This document shows, one piece after another, positions 32,653 to 40,702 of a stretch of 64,000 nt of DNA. The DNA comes from Promicromonospora umidemergens (lineage in GTDB: Bacteria > Actinomycetota > Actinomycetes > Actinomycetales > Cellulomonadaceae). The notes beneath the pieces were generated by a model. It did no database searches. It had not been told where the DNA came from and saw nothing but the letters and a program-made list of their open reading frames with translations. The DNA lies in the NCBI RefSeq assembly GCF_024171995.1, contig NZ_JAMTCT010000001.1:186001-250000 (forward strand), in the 5' to 3' direction. Every line of letters begins with the position of its first letter. Within the stretch, counting starts at the first letter, position 1. The position numbers and the translations under genes were made by a program.

Positions 32653-32913
32653 TCAGAGAGCGGCGACCGACTTCGCGAGGGCCGACTTGCGGTTCGCAGC
32701 CTGGTTCGAGTGGATGACGCCCTTGGCGACAGCCTTGTCGAGCTTGCGCGACGCGGTGGCAAGGCTGACCGTCGCGGTCTCCTTGTCGCCGGCTGCGACG
32801 GCCTCACGCACCTTGCGGACGTGGGTCTTCAGCTCCGACTTGACGGACTTGTTGCGCAGACGAGCCTTCTCGTTCGTCTTGATGCGCTTCATCTGGGACT
32901 TGATGTTTGCCAC
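32653..32913 (-). CDS. rpsT: 30S ribosomal protein S20
   Basis: 86 aa, highly basic and helical: [31 protein letters not shown], ending [17 protein letters not shown]. It binds 16S rRNA early in 30S assembly. GTG 32913 has a strong Shine-Dalgarno sequence (AGGAAG, about 8 nt upstream). Codon choice is more biased than in neighbouring genes, as expected for a ribosomal protein. It is convergent with holA. Confidence 0.97.
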   Translation of the reverse strand: MANIKSQMKRIKTNEKARLRNKSVKSELKTHVRKVREAVAAGDKETATVSLATASRKLDKAVAKGVIHSNQAANRKSALAKSVAAL

Positions 32914-33147
32914 GAGTGTACTTCCTGGTGTGTTCGCCTGATGGCGAGCGGATAGGTCGTAGAGGGCGGTCACAGCTCCGGGACTGGGGTGGGGACCCGT
33001 GGAGAGGAACTGTGACTGTGCCCGCCGACCTGGGCGGACACGCGACCTCCAAGGTTACCAGAGGGGACGGGACTCCGAGCGCGGTGCGGGACGTGACTCC
33101 CGCGACTGCCGGAAACGGCCTCTGACATGGGACCTTAGAATTTCCCC

Positions 33148-34272
33148 ATGAGCACCAGGACACTGCGCGGACATCTCCAGTGGACCGTGGTCGTACCGGT
33201 TCTAGCTCTGGTGCTTCTCGTGGCCACGTGGACCAGCCATGACCACCCGGCCATCTTGTCGGCCATCGGCGCGGCCTTGATCGGCGCCGTCCTCGCGGCA
33301 GTCCACCACGCGGAGGTGGTGGCGCACAAAGTAGGTGAACCGTTCGGCTCCCTCATCCTCGCGGTCGCGGTGACCGTCATCGAGGTCGGGCTGATCCTCA
33401 TGCTGATGAGCAGCGGTGGCGACGCGTCCAGCACCTATGCCCGCGACACCGTCTTCGCCGCCGTGATGATCACCTTCAACGGGATCGTCGGGCTGACCTT
33501 GCTGGTGGGGGCGAGCAAGCACCACCTGGTCAGCTTCAACCCGTCGGGCACCGGGTCGGCGCTCGCCACCGTGATCGCGCTGGCCGGGGTCACCCTGGTC
33601 CTGCCCCGCTTCACGACGTCGGCGGACGGCGGCGCCTACACCGGATTCCAGCTGGCCTTCGCCGCTGTGGCGTCGCTGGTGCTGTACGGGGCGTTCGTCT
33701 TCACGCAGACCGTGCGCCACCGCGACTTCTTCCTGCCCGTGACGAGCGACAAGTACGGCCGTGTCACCGGCGTGATCCGAGACGCGGACGGCGACGACCA
33801 CGCCGACCCGCCGTCCGCCAAGCAGGCGTGGTTCAGTGTCGCGCTGCTGGTGGTCGCGCTGGTCTCGGTGGTCTTCCTGGCCAAGATGCTCTCCCCGACC
33901 ATCGAGCACGGGGTCGCGGCGGCCGGCCTGCCGTACACCGTCGTCGGCGTCGTCATCGCGCTCCTCGTGCTCGCGCCGGAGTCGATAGCAGCGGTGCGCA
34001 ACGCACTGCGGAATCGCGTGCAGACCAGCCTCAATCTCGCCTACGGCTCCGCGATGGCGTCGATCGGCCTGACCATCCCCACCATCGCCGTCGCGATGAT
34101 CTGGATGGACGGCCCGCTCACCCTCGGCCTCGAACCGGTCCAGATGGTGCTGTTCGCGGTGTCGGTGGCGGTGGCGATGCTGAGCATCGCCCCGGGCCGG
34201 GCCCAGACCCTGCAGGGCGTGGTGCACCTGGTGCTGTTCGCCGCGTTCCTCGTGGTGTCGGTCCAGCCGTAG
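33148..34272 (+). CDS. chaA: ChaA-type Ca2+(Na+,K+)/H+ antiporter
   Basis: 374 aa with about 11 hydrophobic helices in two halves, as in the CaCA superfamily. The two alpha-repeat signatures are visible: VGEPFGSLILAVAVTVIEVGLI in the first half and LNLAYGSAMASIGLTIPTIAVAM in the second. An acidic/His-containing cytosolic loop (DADGDDHADPPSAK) separates them. It exchanges cytosolic Ca2+ or Na+/K+ for protons. A TAGAAT -10 box (33136-33141) ends 6 nt before the ATG, implying a leaderless transcript. It converges with the PemK-like gene, 13 bp away, without an obvious terminator. Confidence 0.93.
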   Translation: MSTRTLRGHLQWTVVVPVLALVLLVATWTSHDHPAILSAIGAALIGAVLAAVHHAEVVAHKVGEPFGSLILAVAVTVIEVGLILMLMSSGGDASSTYARDTVFAAVMITFNGIVGLTLLVGASKHHLVSFNPSGTGSALATVIALAGVTLVLPRFTTSADGGAYTGFQLAFAAVASLVLYGAFVFTQTVRHRDFFLPVTSDKYGRVTGVIRDADGDDHADPPSAKQAWFSVALLVVALVSVVFLAKMLSPTIEHGVAAAGLPYTVVGVVIALLVLAPESIAAVRNALRNRVQTSLNLAYGSAMASIGLTIPTIAVAMIWMDGPLTLGLEPVQMVLFAVSVAVAMLSIAPGRAQTLQGVVHLVLFAAFLVVSVQP

Positions 34273-34285
34273 CCCGCTCGACGCC

Positions 34286-34840
34286 TCAGAGGGCAGCGGC
34301 GACCTGGTCGAAGACCGCCTTGTCGAGGATGGCTCCCTCGCGGCGCACGGCGTCCGGGTGGATGCGGATCACGCGGTTGAGGCGCACCTCGGACGGGCGG
34401 CCCGAGCGGTCCCACGCTCCGGTCCCGATGTCCATCCAGCGCCGCCCCGCGCGGTTCTCCTGCTCGGCGTCGCGATCGTGGTCCTGGCTGGTGAGCTGCA
34501 GCGCGAGCAGCCAGGGGCCGTCGTTGCCCACCAGGAGCACGGGCCGGTCCTTGCCCTGGCTGTGATCTTCTTCATACGGGACCCAGGACCACACGACCTC
34601 GCCCGGGTCGGGCTCGCCGTCCAGCTCTGGGCGGTAGACCGGCGTGACCCTGCCCTCGAAGTCGCCGGGGTAGCTCTCGGTGTCGGGCACCTCCTGGCCC
34701 TGCGACGTGCGCCGGCCGGCGGGCCGGGTACCCGGGGTGGGCCTGCCGGCGCCCGGGCGGTGGTCGTTCTGGTCGAAGGCTGCGCGTGCCACGGCCTCGA
34801 CGACGTCGCCGAGCAGCTTGATCCATGGGTTCTGAGTCAC
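34286..34840 (-). CDS. PemK/MazF-like protein, paralogue 2 (long form)
   Basis: 184 aa. An N-terminal extension of about 50 residues is helical, then Pro/Gly/Arg-rich. The rest forms a PemK-like beta barrel: YPGDFEGRVTPVYRPELDG, VVWSWVPYEEDHSQGKDRPVLLVGNDG, LQLTSQDHD, and RLNRVIRIHPDAVRREGAILD. The Arg-Pro-V-L-L-V strand is typical of MazF/PemK endoribonuclease folds. It is about 70 % identical in the barrel to the gene at 34908 by eye. No antitoxin gene adjoins. A TACCCT -10 box ends 6 nt before the GTG, so it can be transcribed separately (leaderless). Confidence 0.8.
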   Translation of the reverse strand: MTQNPWIKLLGDVVEAVARAAFDQNDHRPGAGRPTPGTRPAGRRTSQGQEVPDTESYPGDFEGRVTPVYRPELDGEPDPGEVVWSWVPYEEDHSQGKDRPVLLVGNDGPWLLALQLTSQDHDRDAEQENRAGRRWMDIGTGAWDRSGRPSEVRLNRVIRIHPDAVRREGAILDKAVFDQVAAAL

Positions 34841-34907
34841 GGAGGCAGGGTAGCCCGGCGCCGTCCCGCGAGAGACGCAGGCCGACGCCGGGCGGCGGGC
34901 GGCCGGC

Positions 34908-35339
34908 TCAGGTCAGGTCGAGCGCCCGGTCCATGTACTTCACGACCTCGTTGAACATGTCCTCGTCGAGGATGTCGCCCTCGCGGCGCACGTCGTCCGG
35001 GTCGATGCGGATGACGCGGTTGATCCGGACCTCCGAGTCACGGCCGGTGCTGTCCCAGCGGCCGGTGCCGACGTCCATCCAGATCCGGCCGGCGCGCACC
35101 TCCTGCAGCATGTCGCGGTCATGGTCCTGGCTGGTCAGCTGGAGCCCGAGCAGCCAGGGACCGTCCTTGCCCACGAGCAGCACGGGGCGGTCCTTGCCCT
35201 GGCTGTGGTCCTCCTCGTAGGGCACCCAGGTCCAGACCACCTCGCCGGGGTCCGGGTCACCGTCCAGCTCAGGGTTGTAGATGGGGTGCACATCACCCTC
35301 GTAGTCGCCGGGGTAGCTCGTGTCTGATGCGAAGGTCAC
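34908..35339 (-). CDS. PemK/MazF-like protein, paralogue 1 (short form)
   Basis: 143 aa, almost only the PemK-like barrel: YPGDYEGDVHPIYNPELDG, VVWTWVPYEEDHSQGKDRPVLLVGKDG, LQLTSQDHDRD, VRINRVIRIDPDDVRREGDILDEDMF. This conserved actinobacterial family is usually annotated as type II toxin PemK/MazF. The missing antitoxin and the strong acidity argue for a housekeeping or regulatory role. GTG 35339 follows a TACGGT -10 box by 7 nt. The tandem neighbour at 34286 is clearly its duplicate. Confidence 0.82.
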   Translation of the reverse strand: MTFASDTSYPGDYEGDVHPIYNPELDGDPDPGEVVWTWVPYEEDHSQGKDRPVLLVGKDGPWLLGLQLTSQDHDRDMLQEVRAGRIWMDVGTGRWDSTGRDSEVRINRVIRIDPDDVRREGDILDEDMFNEVVKYMDRALDLT

Positions 35340-35375
35340 GCCCGGAACCGTACCGGAACGGGTGAAGCGCGCATC

Positions 35376-35437
35376 CAGGACTTACCTGGCGCAGGACTTA
35401 CCTGGCGCAGACTTGCCTGGCGCAGGCCTACCCGGCG
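35376..35437. repeat. 16-bp tandem repeat, about four copies
   Basis: CAGGACTTACCTGGCG occurs twice without change (35376, 35392). CAGACTTGCCTGGCG (35408) and CAGGCCTACCCGGCG (35423) follow. The last copy runs into the 3' end of the hydrolase gene at 35428, suggesting the array grew out of its coding end. Confidence 0.9.
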
Positions 35438-36216
35438 CACCGCCGGGCGAGCTCGGTGAGCTGGGCCGCCATCGGCTCCGGCTCCCACGAGTGCATGGCG
35501 CCCGGCATCTCCTTCTCGGTGCCGTTCGGCACCGCGACCACGATGCTCGCCGCGGCCACGGGCATCTCCGGGAAGGTCTCCGCCCCGTACATGGCCAGCA
35601 CGGGGACGGTCACGTCGAGCGTGCCGTCCTCCAGCGCGTGCTGCGCCCAGGCGAGCGACTGCGCGTCGGCACGGTAGGCGGCGACGGTCCGCGCGATCAG
35701 GGGCCAGGCCGGGGACGCCTCCATCCCGGCGAGCCACTCGGGCGGCATGTCCTTCATGTAGTGCCGCATCGCGTTCTCGTGGTCGCCGGCGTCGAGCAGG
35801 CGCTCGATCTCGTCGGCCCACGCCTGCGCCTTCACGGCGGGGCCGCCGAGAGGCGCCTCCCAGAGGGCGAGGCCGGCGACCGGCAGCCCGGCGTCGGCGG
35901 CCCGCAGGCTGACCGAGCAGCCGGACGAGTGCCCGACCAACACTGCGGGGCTGCCCGCGACCTCGATCATCGCGGCGACGGCCGCCAGCTCGCGGTCGAG
36001 GTCGAGGCGGCCCTCGGCGGGGCTCTCCCCGCGCCCGAGCCGGTCGAACGTGAGGGCGGTCAGCCCGGCGTCGGCGACGCGCTCGGCGGTCTCGGCGGTG
36101 ACCGGGTCGTCGGCCCGGTCGGGTCCGGCGCCCGTCACGAACACGACGGCCGGTCCGGAGCCGTGCAGGTCGTAGGCGACGCGGTCACCCTGGCTGGTGG
36201 TTGCATATTCGGTCAT
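35428..36216 (-). CDS. Alpha/beta hydrolase
   Basis: 262 aa. DLHGSGPAVVFVTGAGP is the oxyanion strand. LVGHSSGCSVSLRAA holds the nucleophile Ser (G-H-S-S-G). LTFDRLGRGESPAEGRLDLD is a standard strand-4 region. A His lies in PGAMHSWEPEPMAAQL near the C-terminus. It is a small cytosolic esterase or peptidase-like hydrolase; the substrate is not inferable. Its end is bordered by the 16-bp tandem array and its start by the long hairpin at 36267. Confidence 0.9.
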   Translation of the reverse strand: MTEYATTSQGDRVAYDLHGSGPAVVFVTGAGPDRADDPVTAETAERVADAGLTALTFDRLGRGESPAEGRLDLDRELAAVAAMIEVAGSPAVLVGHSSGCSVSLRAADAGLPVAGLALWEAPLGGPAVKAQAWADEIERLLDAGDHENAMRHYMKDMPPEWLAGMEASPAWPLIARTVAAYRADAQSLAWAQHALEDGTLDVTVPVLAMYGAETFPEMPVAAASIVVAVPNGTEKEMPGAMHSWEPEPMAAQLTELARRCAG

Positions 36217-36266
36217 GGCCAGTCCGACGCCGCAGCGGGGCGCAACTCATCGGTGACGGCGACTCC

Positions 36267-36336
36267 GGGACGCCGAACGTAGGCCTGGTCGCTCTGTCAG
36301 GGCTCATAGAGCGACCACACCTACGTTCGACGCCCC
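36267..36336 (-). terminator. Long hairpin between same-strand genes
   Basis: 29-nt arms (25 paired) with a 12-nt loop: GGGACGCCGAACGTAGG... against ...CCTACGTTCGACGCCCC, with a perfect inner TGGTCGCTCT/AGAGCGACCA. It lies 51 bp after the stop of the mycothiol-type gene (36388) and upstream of the hydrolase start. Confidence 0.75.
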
Positions 36337-36387
36337 GGTCCTCGTGCCGCGGCGGTCCTCGAGGACTGACGGGCTGACGGGCGGCGG

Positions 36388-37128
36388 CTACGGCACTATC
36401 GACTGCGTCAGCGCCGTCTCGAGGTCCGCCCGGTCGCCCGCCACGGTGAGTCCCGCCTCGGCGGGCGTGAGGCGGTGCCACAGCGTCAGCGCGAGCGCTT
36501 CGGCGGGCCCGGAGACGACGACGTCGGGCGCCACCTCGTCCGCTCGCTCACCCGGGGCGCCGAGCACCCACACGGGCGTCCCGGCGACGTCGGTCGCCAC
36601 GAGGCAGAGCGGGTGCCTCAGCGGCTCCATGCGGCCAAGGCCCACCTGCCGGGGCTGGAGCACGGTGACCACCTCGTCGACGGCGTCCGCCCACACCCCG
36701 GGCTCGGCCTCCACCAGGCCGAGGAGGCTCGCGCCGGCCGTCGCGGCCAACAGGTCGTGCAGGTGCACGAGCGTCTCGTGGACCTGTCGGCGGTGCCAGA
36801 ACCGCACGGGTCCCTGACCCAGGGGTTCGGGATGAGCCAGCACTCGGCCGACGCTGTCGGGATCGGTCTCGGCCAGAGCCCGTCGGAGGGCCGCGGCCTG
36901 AGCCGCGTAGTGCGGTGCCAGCTCGAACGGTCCGTCGCCGAGCGGCGCCCCCTTGGCCCCGCGGACGTTGCCCGCCGCCCAGTGATGGACCTCCGCAAGG
37001 TGCTCCACCAGCTCGCGGACCGTCCAGTCGCCGCAGGCGGGAACCCGCGCGTCGGCGTCGGCGTCGGGCACGGCGGCGAGGAAGTCGCCCTGGAACCGGG
37101 CCAGCAGCGCAAGGTGATCGAGGCTCAT
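36388..37128 (-). CDS. Maleylpyruvate-isomerase-family, mycothiol-dependent type enzyme
   Basis: 246 aa. The N-terminal DinB-like four-helix domain has ACGDWTVRELVEHLAEVHHWA, with the conserved W-T-V-R-x-L-x-x-H-L-x-x-x-H-x-W metal/thiol site. Further on is RFWHRRQVHETLVHLHD, the E-x-x-V/H-x-x-D part of the triad. The C-terminal MDMPI_C domain follows (VVVSGPAEALALTLWHR). Relatives use mycothiol for isomerisation or conjugation, which agrees with an actinobacterial host. A TACGTT -10 box ends 7 nt before ATG 37128, implying a leaderless mRNA. Confidence 0.9.
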   Translation of the reverse strand: MSLDHLALLARFQGDFLAAVPDADADARVPACGDWTVRELVEHLAEVHHWAAGNVRGAKGAPLGDGPFELAPHYAAQAAALRRALAETDPDSVGRVLAHPEPLGQGPVRFWHRRQVHETLVHLHDLLAATAGASLLGLVEAEPGVWADAVDEVVTVLQPRQVGLGRMEPLRHPLCLVATDVAGTPVWVLGAPGERADEVAPDVVVSGPAEALALTLWHRLTPAEAGLTVAGDRADLETALTQSIVP

Positions 37129-37213
37129 GTGCCGCAACGTACCGCTACCGACCGACGAGACGACTCTGGTCTCTTGAGTTCCGGGCGGCCAGAATTCGCG
37201 TCGAGCAGGTTCG

Positions 37214-37450
37214 TCAGGCGGAACGTGCCAGGTCCGCCACGGAGTACGAGGATGTAATCGGCTCGTCGGCGCCTGGAACTTCGATCTGGATACGCACTCG
37301 GTCCCCGTATCGCTCGATCACTGTCGCGTTGTACCGGCGAACGCCGAATGGCACGGTGAGGTGGGATCCCACGGGAAATGCCTCGTTGGGGCGAGGCCGC
37401 CGACCGGACCGAGTCTTCTTGTGTACAGACATGACCAGCCTCCTCACCAT
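37214..37450 (-). CDS. Small basic protein with SH3/KOW-like barrel, partner of the HEPN gene
   Basis: 78 aa. The first 25 residues are strongly basic (VRRLVMSVHKKTRSGRRPRP). The rest reads FPVGSHLTVPFGVRRYNATVIERYGDRVRIQIEV, a beta-rich pattern like small SH3/KOW/Tudor barrels that bind nucleic acid or protein. Start 37450 is chosen for its strong Shine-Dalgarno sequence (GGAGAGAAG, about 5 nt upstream); an internal ATG at 37432 is possible. It begins 34 bp after the HEPN stop and is surely co-transcribed with it. It could be an antitoxin or a targeting subunit; function is not established. Confidence 0.6.
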   Translation of the reverse strand: MVRRLVMSVHKKTRSGRRPRPNEAFPVGSHLTVPFGVRRYNATVIERYGDRVRIQIEVPGADEPITSSYSVADLARSA

Positions 37451-37484
37451 GGCTTCTCTCCGTTCAGATCTTCCAAGTATGCCG

Positions 37485-38033
37485 TCACCGCACGGTCGAT
37501 GCCAGATGCCATCTGGTCCAGGCCCGAACGCATGCACGGAACGTGACCATGGTCAGGGGCTGCTCGGCGTGACACTCCGCGAGCTGGGTGCTGTTGTCGT
37601 GGGCGATGGCGTTGCGGGCCGTATTGAGCCGTTCGAGCTTCTCGGTCCAGGGCCCTGACCGCTTTGGATATCGACTGGTCAGCTCCGCCTTGATGCTCAT
37701 TCCGAGGCGCGCAAAGTCGTTGTTCACGTTCGCCCAGCCTGCGTTGCCGGAGTCGAGCTTGCGTCCGCTCGTGAGGAGGCGGCGGACGATCGGAGCAGCC
37801 GGGCTCCCGGCTTCGAATGTTGATGCGAGGAACGAGTCGATCGCTTCGTCATGCAGTTCGCGGCAGAACCCCTGGAACTCCGAAGCCAGTCTCACGATCA
37901 GCGCGTGGTTGACCTCGACCGTCAACCACCGGCGGCCAGCACCGTCGCCGGCGACCGCGCGGTGTGCGGCAACGAGGTTGTCGAGGCGCGCCGCGCGCGC
38001 GCCACGCCACTTCTCCAGAGCATCAGAGGGCAC
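37485..38033 (-). CDS. HEPN-domain protein (candidate ribonuclease)
   Basis: 182 aa, all helical. The C-terminal half contains LERLNTARNAIAHDNSTQL, which holds the R-x4-H motif (R-N-A-I-A-H) of HEPN ribonucleases. Upstream helices (HALIVRLASEFQGFCRELHDEAIDSFL) match the MAE_28990/RiboL-PSP-like HEPN layout. HEPN proteins act as RNases in toxin-antitoxin and abortive-infection systems. The GTG start follows a TAGATT -10 box (38045-38040) by 6 nt, so the mRNA is leaderless. A hand count gives about 61-62 % GC for two 60-bp samples in this block, below its neighbours, suggesting recent acquisition. Confidence 0.72.
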   Translation of the reverse strand: MPSDALEKWRGARAARLDNLVAAHRAVAGDGAGRRWLTVEVNHALIVRLASEFQGFCRELHDEAIDSFLASTFEAGSPAAPIVRRLLTSGRKLDSGNAGWANVNNDFARLGMSIKAELTSRYPKRSGPWTEKLERLNTARNAIAHDNSTQLAECHAEQPLTMVTFRACVRAWTRWHLASTVR

Positions 38034-38282
38034 CAGGCGAATCTAGAGGTCCTTCGGCAGGGGCGCATCTCGTGAAACTGGACGGTGTCCGACGCTCCGG
38101 ATGACGACTGCCGCGCGTCGTGGAACCGTTGGGCTACGTCCGTCGTTCTCCACGCGATGCCCGAGCGGGTATCCGGCCGGAGACCCTCGGGCCGCCACCG
38201 AACCGCACCACCTCCAGCGAAGGATCATGGACTCCAGTCATAGACCCCGCCCACAGGCACGTCGTCGAACCACCGGTCGGGG

Positions 38283-39671
38283 GTGGTGGCGTTGAGCTGG
38301 GTGGTCTCCCTCCTGCTGGGGGTGCTGGTGATCCTGGCGATCACCGCCGTGACGGGCTACTTCGTCGCGCAGGAGTTCGCGTACATGGCGGTCGACCGCG
38401 CGCGCCTCGCGGCCCGCTCCGAGTCCGGCGACGCGGGGGCGCGCCGCGCGCTCGGCGTGACCCGGCGGACCAGCTTCATGCTCTCCGGTGCCCAGCTCGG
38501 CATCACCGTCACGGGCCTGCTCGTCGGCTATGTCGCCGAGCCGCTCGTCGGTGAGTCGCTGGGCGAGGCGCTCGGCGGCGTCGGCGTGCCTGTCGGTACG
38601 GGCGTCGCGATCGGCACCGTCCTCGCGCTGGTGTTCTCGACGCTCGTCCAGATGCTGTTCGGCGAGCTCGTCCCGAAGAACCTGGCGATCGCCCGCCCGG
38701 AGCCGGTGGCGCTGTGGCTCGCCCGCTCGACCACTGTCTACCTCGCCGTCTTCGGCTGGCTCATCAAGGTGTTCGACGCCGCGTCCAACGCCCTCCTGCG
38801 GCTGCTGCGCATCGAGCCGGTGCACGACGTCGAGCACTCGGCGACCGTGCGCGACCTCGAGCACATCGTCGCGGACTCGCGTGCCAGCGGTGACCTCCCA
38901 GGGGACCTCTCGGTGCTGCTGGACCGCATCCTCGACTTCCCGCGCCAGGACGTCGAGCACGCGATGATCCCGCGGGCCAGGGTCGGCGTCGTGCAGGCCG
39001 ACGACACGCTCGCCCAGGTCCGCGAGCTGATGGCCCGCGGGCACTCCCGCTACCCGGTGGTCGACGACGACGGCGAGGTGGTCGGCGTCGTGCACCTCGC
39101 GGACCTGCTGTCGGCGCGCCCGGGGGCGGCGACCGTCGCGGACCTCCTGCGGCCGGCGCTCGTGCTGCCCACGGCGATGGCCCTGCCCGACGCGCTGCGG
39201 GAGCTGTCGGCCACGCACAACCAGATGGCGTGCGTGGTCGACGAGTACGGCGGGTTCGCGGGCGTGCTCACCGTGGAGGACCTCGCGGAGGAGCTGGTCG
39301 GCGAGATCACCGACGAGCACGACGACGAGATCGACCCCGTGACCGCGGCGTCGGACGGGGTGTGGGTGATGGCCGGCGACGTCCACCTCGACGAGGTCGA
39401 ACGGTCCGTCGGGCGCGACCTGCCCGAGGGCGACCACGAGACGATCGCCGGGCTGGCGATCGCCGTCCACGGCTCGCTGCCGACGGCGGGTGACGTCGTC
39501 GACGTCGGCCTGCCCGCCGACCCGGCCGACCTCGTCGCGCTGGAGCCACATCCCGCAGAGGTGCTCAGGATCGAGGTGCTCGAGGTGGAGCGGCACGTGC
39601 CGTCCCGCGTCCGGGTCACCGTCGTCGACGCCGGCGTGGCCACCGAGACCGAGAGCGAGGAGACCCGATGA
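38283..39671 (+). CDS. CNNM/CorC-family membrane protein with CBS pair (HlyC/CorC)
   Basis: 462 aa. The N-terminal DUF21/CNNM transmembrane domain (about 1-200) has FVAQEFAYMAVDRARLAARSESG, GAQLGITVTGLLVGYVAEP and FGELVPKNLAIARPEP, the family signatures. The Bateman (CBS) pair (about 215-335) includes MIPRARVGVVQ and VVDEYGGFAGVLTVEDLAEELVGEI. A C-terminal CorC_HlyC domain (about 350-435) follows. These proteins act in Mg2+/Co2+ export or homeostasis. Tandem GTG codons (38283, 38286) are both possible starts. The ATGA overlap with the next gene shows translational coupling. Confidence 0.93.
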   Translation: MVALSWVVSLLLGVLVILAITAVTGYFVAQEFAYMAVDRARLAARSESGDAGARRALGVTRRTSFMLSGAQLGITVTGLLVGYVAEPLVGESLGEALGGVGVPVGTGVAIGTVLALVFSTLVQMLFGELVPKNLAIARPEPVALWLARSTTVYLAVFGWLIKVFDAASNALLRLLRIEPVHDVEHSATVRDLEHIVADSRASGDLPGDLSVLLDRILDFPRQDVEHAMIPRARVGVVQADDTLAQVRELMARGHSRYPVVDDDGEVVGVVHLADLLSARPGAATVADLLRPALVLPTAMALPDALRELSATHNQMACVVDEYGGFAGVLTVEDLAEELVGEITDEHDDEIDPVTAASDGVWVMAGDVHLDEVERSVGRDLPEGDHETIAGLAIAVHGSLPTAGDVVDVGLPADPADLVALEPHPAEVLRIEVLEVERHVPSRVRVTVVDAGVATETESEETR

Positions 39672-40696
39672 GCAACCCCTGGGTGGTCGTTGCCGTGACC
39701 GTCGCCATCATCGCTCTGAGCGCGTTCTTCGTGGCGGTGGAGTTCGCGCTGCTCGCGGCCAAGCGGCACCGCCTGGAGGACGCGGCGTCCACGAGCCGCT
39801 CCGCCCGGGCCGCGCTCCGCAGCGCGAGCGAGCTGACGGTGCTCCTGGCGGGCTCGCAGCTCGGCATCACGGTCTGCACGCTGGCGCTGGGCGCCATCAC
39901 CAAGCCGGCGGTGCACCACTGGCTGACGCCGGTGTTCGAGACGTGGGGTGCGCCGTTCTGGGCCGCCGACGTCGCCAGCTTCGTGCTGGCGCTGGTCATC
40001 GTCACGTTCCTGCACCTGGTCGTGGGGGAGATGGCGCCCAAGTCGTGGGCCATCGCGCACCCGGAGGCCAGCGCCACCATGCTGGCGCTGCCGATGCGGG
40101 CGTTCATGCTGCTGACCCGGCCGGCGCTCGTCGCGCTGAACGGCGCGGCGAACTGGTGCCTGCGGCGGGTCGGCGTCGAGCCGGCGGACCAGCTCGCGTC
40201 CGGGCAGGGGCCGGACGACCTGCGGCACCTCGTGGAGCACTCCGCCAGCGTCGGTGCGCTCTCCGTCGCCTACTCCGACCAGCTCTCCGGAGCGCTGGAC
40301 CTGCGCCGCATGACGGTCGAGGACCTGCTGACCTCTGGCACGGCACCCGCCGCCGTCGGCCACGACGCGACCGCCGCTGAGGTGCAGGAGGCGTCCAGAG
40401 CGTCCGGCCACCTGCGGATCCTCGTGCAGGCCGCCGGGAGTCTGCCGGACGGCGTGGTGCACGTGCGCGACACGCTCCTGCTGGCTGACGACGCGTCCGT
40501 CGCGGACGTCACCCGGCCGGTCTTCGAGCTGGCCGCCGACGTGCCGCTGCACAGCGCCCTGACGAGCATGCGGGAGACGGGCAACCTGCTCGCGATCGTG
40601 GCCCGGCCGGGGAGCGCCGCGGACTACGGCGTCGTCACGCTCGCCGACGTGCTGAGGAGGCTGCTGCCGCGCACCACGGCCGGCCGGGCCGGCTGA
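39668..40696 (+). CDS. CNNM/CorC-family membrane protein lacking a C-terminal CorC domain
   Basis: 342 aa. The CNNM domain has FFVAVEFALLAAKRHRLEDAAS, AGSQLGITVCTLALGAITKPAV and VVGEMAPKSWAIAHPEASA. It is followed by a diverged CBS pair (LDLRRMTVEDLLTSGT, YGVVTLADVLRRLL) and stops without the CorC_HlyC domain of its upstream partner. Paired genes of this kind are common in actinobacteria, and the two proteins probably form a heteromer for divalent-cation transport. The start overlaps the upstream stop by 4 bp. Confidence 0.92.
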   Translation: MSNPWVVVAVTVAIIALSAFFVAVEFALLAAKRHRLEDAASTSRSARAALRSASELTVLLAGSQLGITVCTLALGAITKPAVHHWLTPVFETWGAPFWAADVASFVLALVIVTFLHLVVGEMAPKSWAIAHPEASATMLALPMRAFMLLTRPALVALNGAANWCLRRVGVEPADQLASGQGPDDLRHLVEHSASVGALSVAYSDQLSGALDLRRMTVEDLLTSGTAPAAVGHDATAAEVQEASRASGHLRILVQAAGSLPDGVVHVRDTLLLADDASVADVTRPVFELAADVPLHSALTSMRETGNLLAIVARPGSAADYGVVTLADVLRRLLPRTTAGRAG

Positions 40697-40702
40697 CGAC
40701 GG

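Noticed and set aside
34286-35339. Toxin-antitoxin pair made of the two PemK-like genes
   Set aside because: Both encode the same barrel fold and are duplicates, so one is not the antitoxin of the other.
38043-38228. 61-codon minus-strand open frame upstream of the HEPN gene
   Set aside because: No ribosome-binding site, no recognisable sequence, and it overlaps the HEPN promoter. The 249-bp spacer 38034-38282 was otherwise uninformative.
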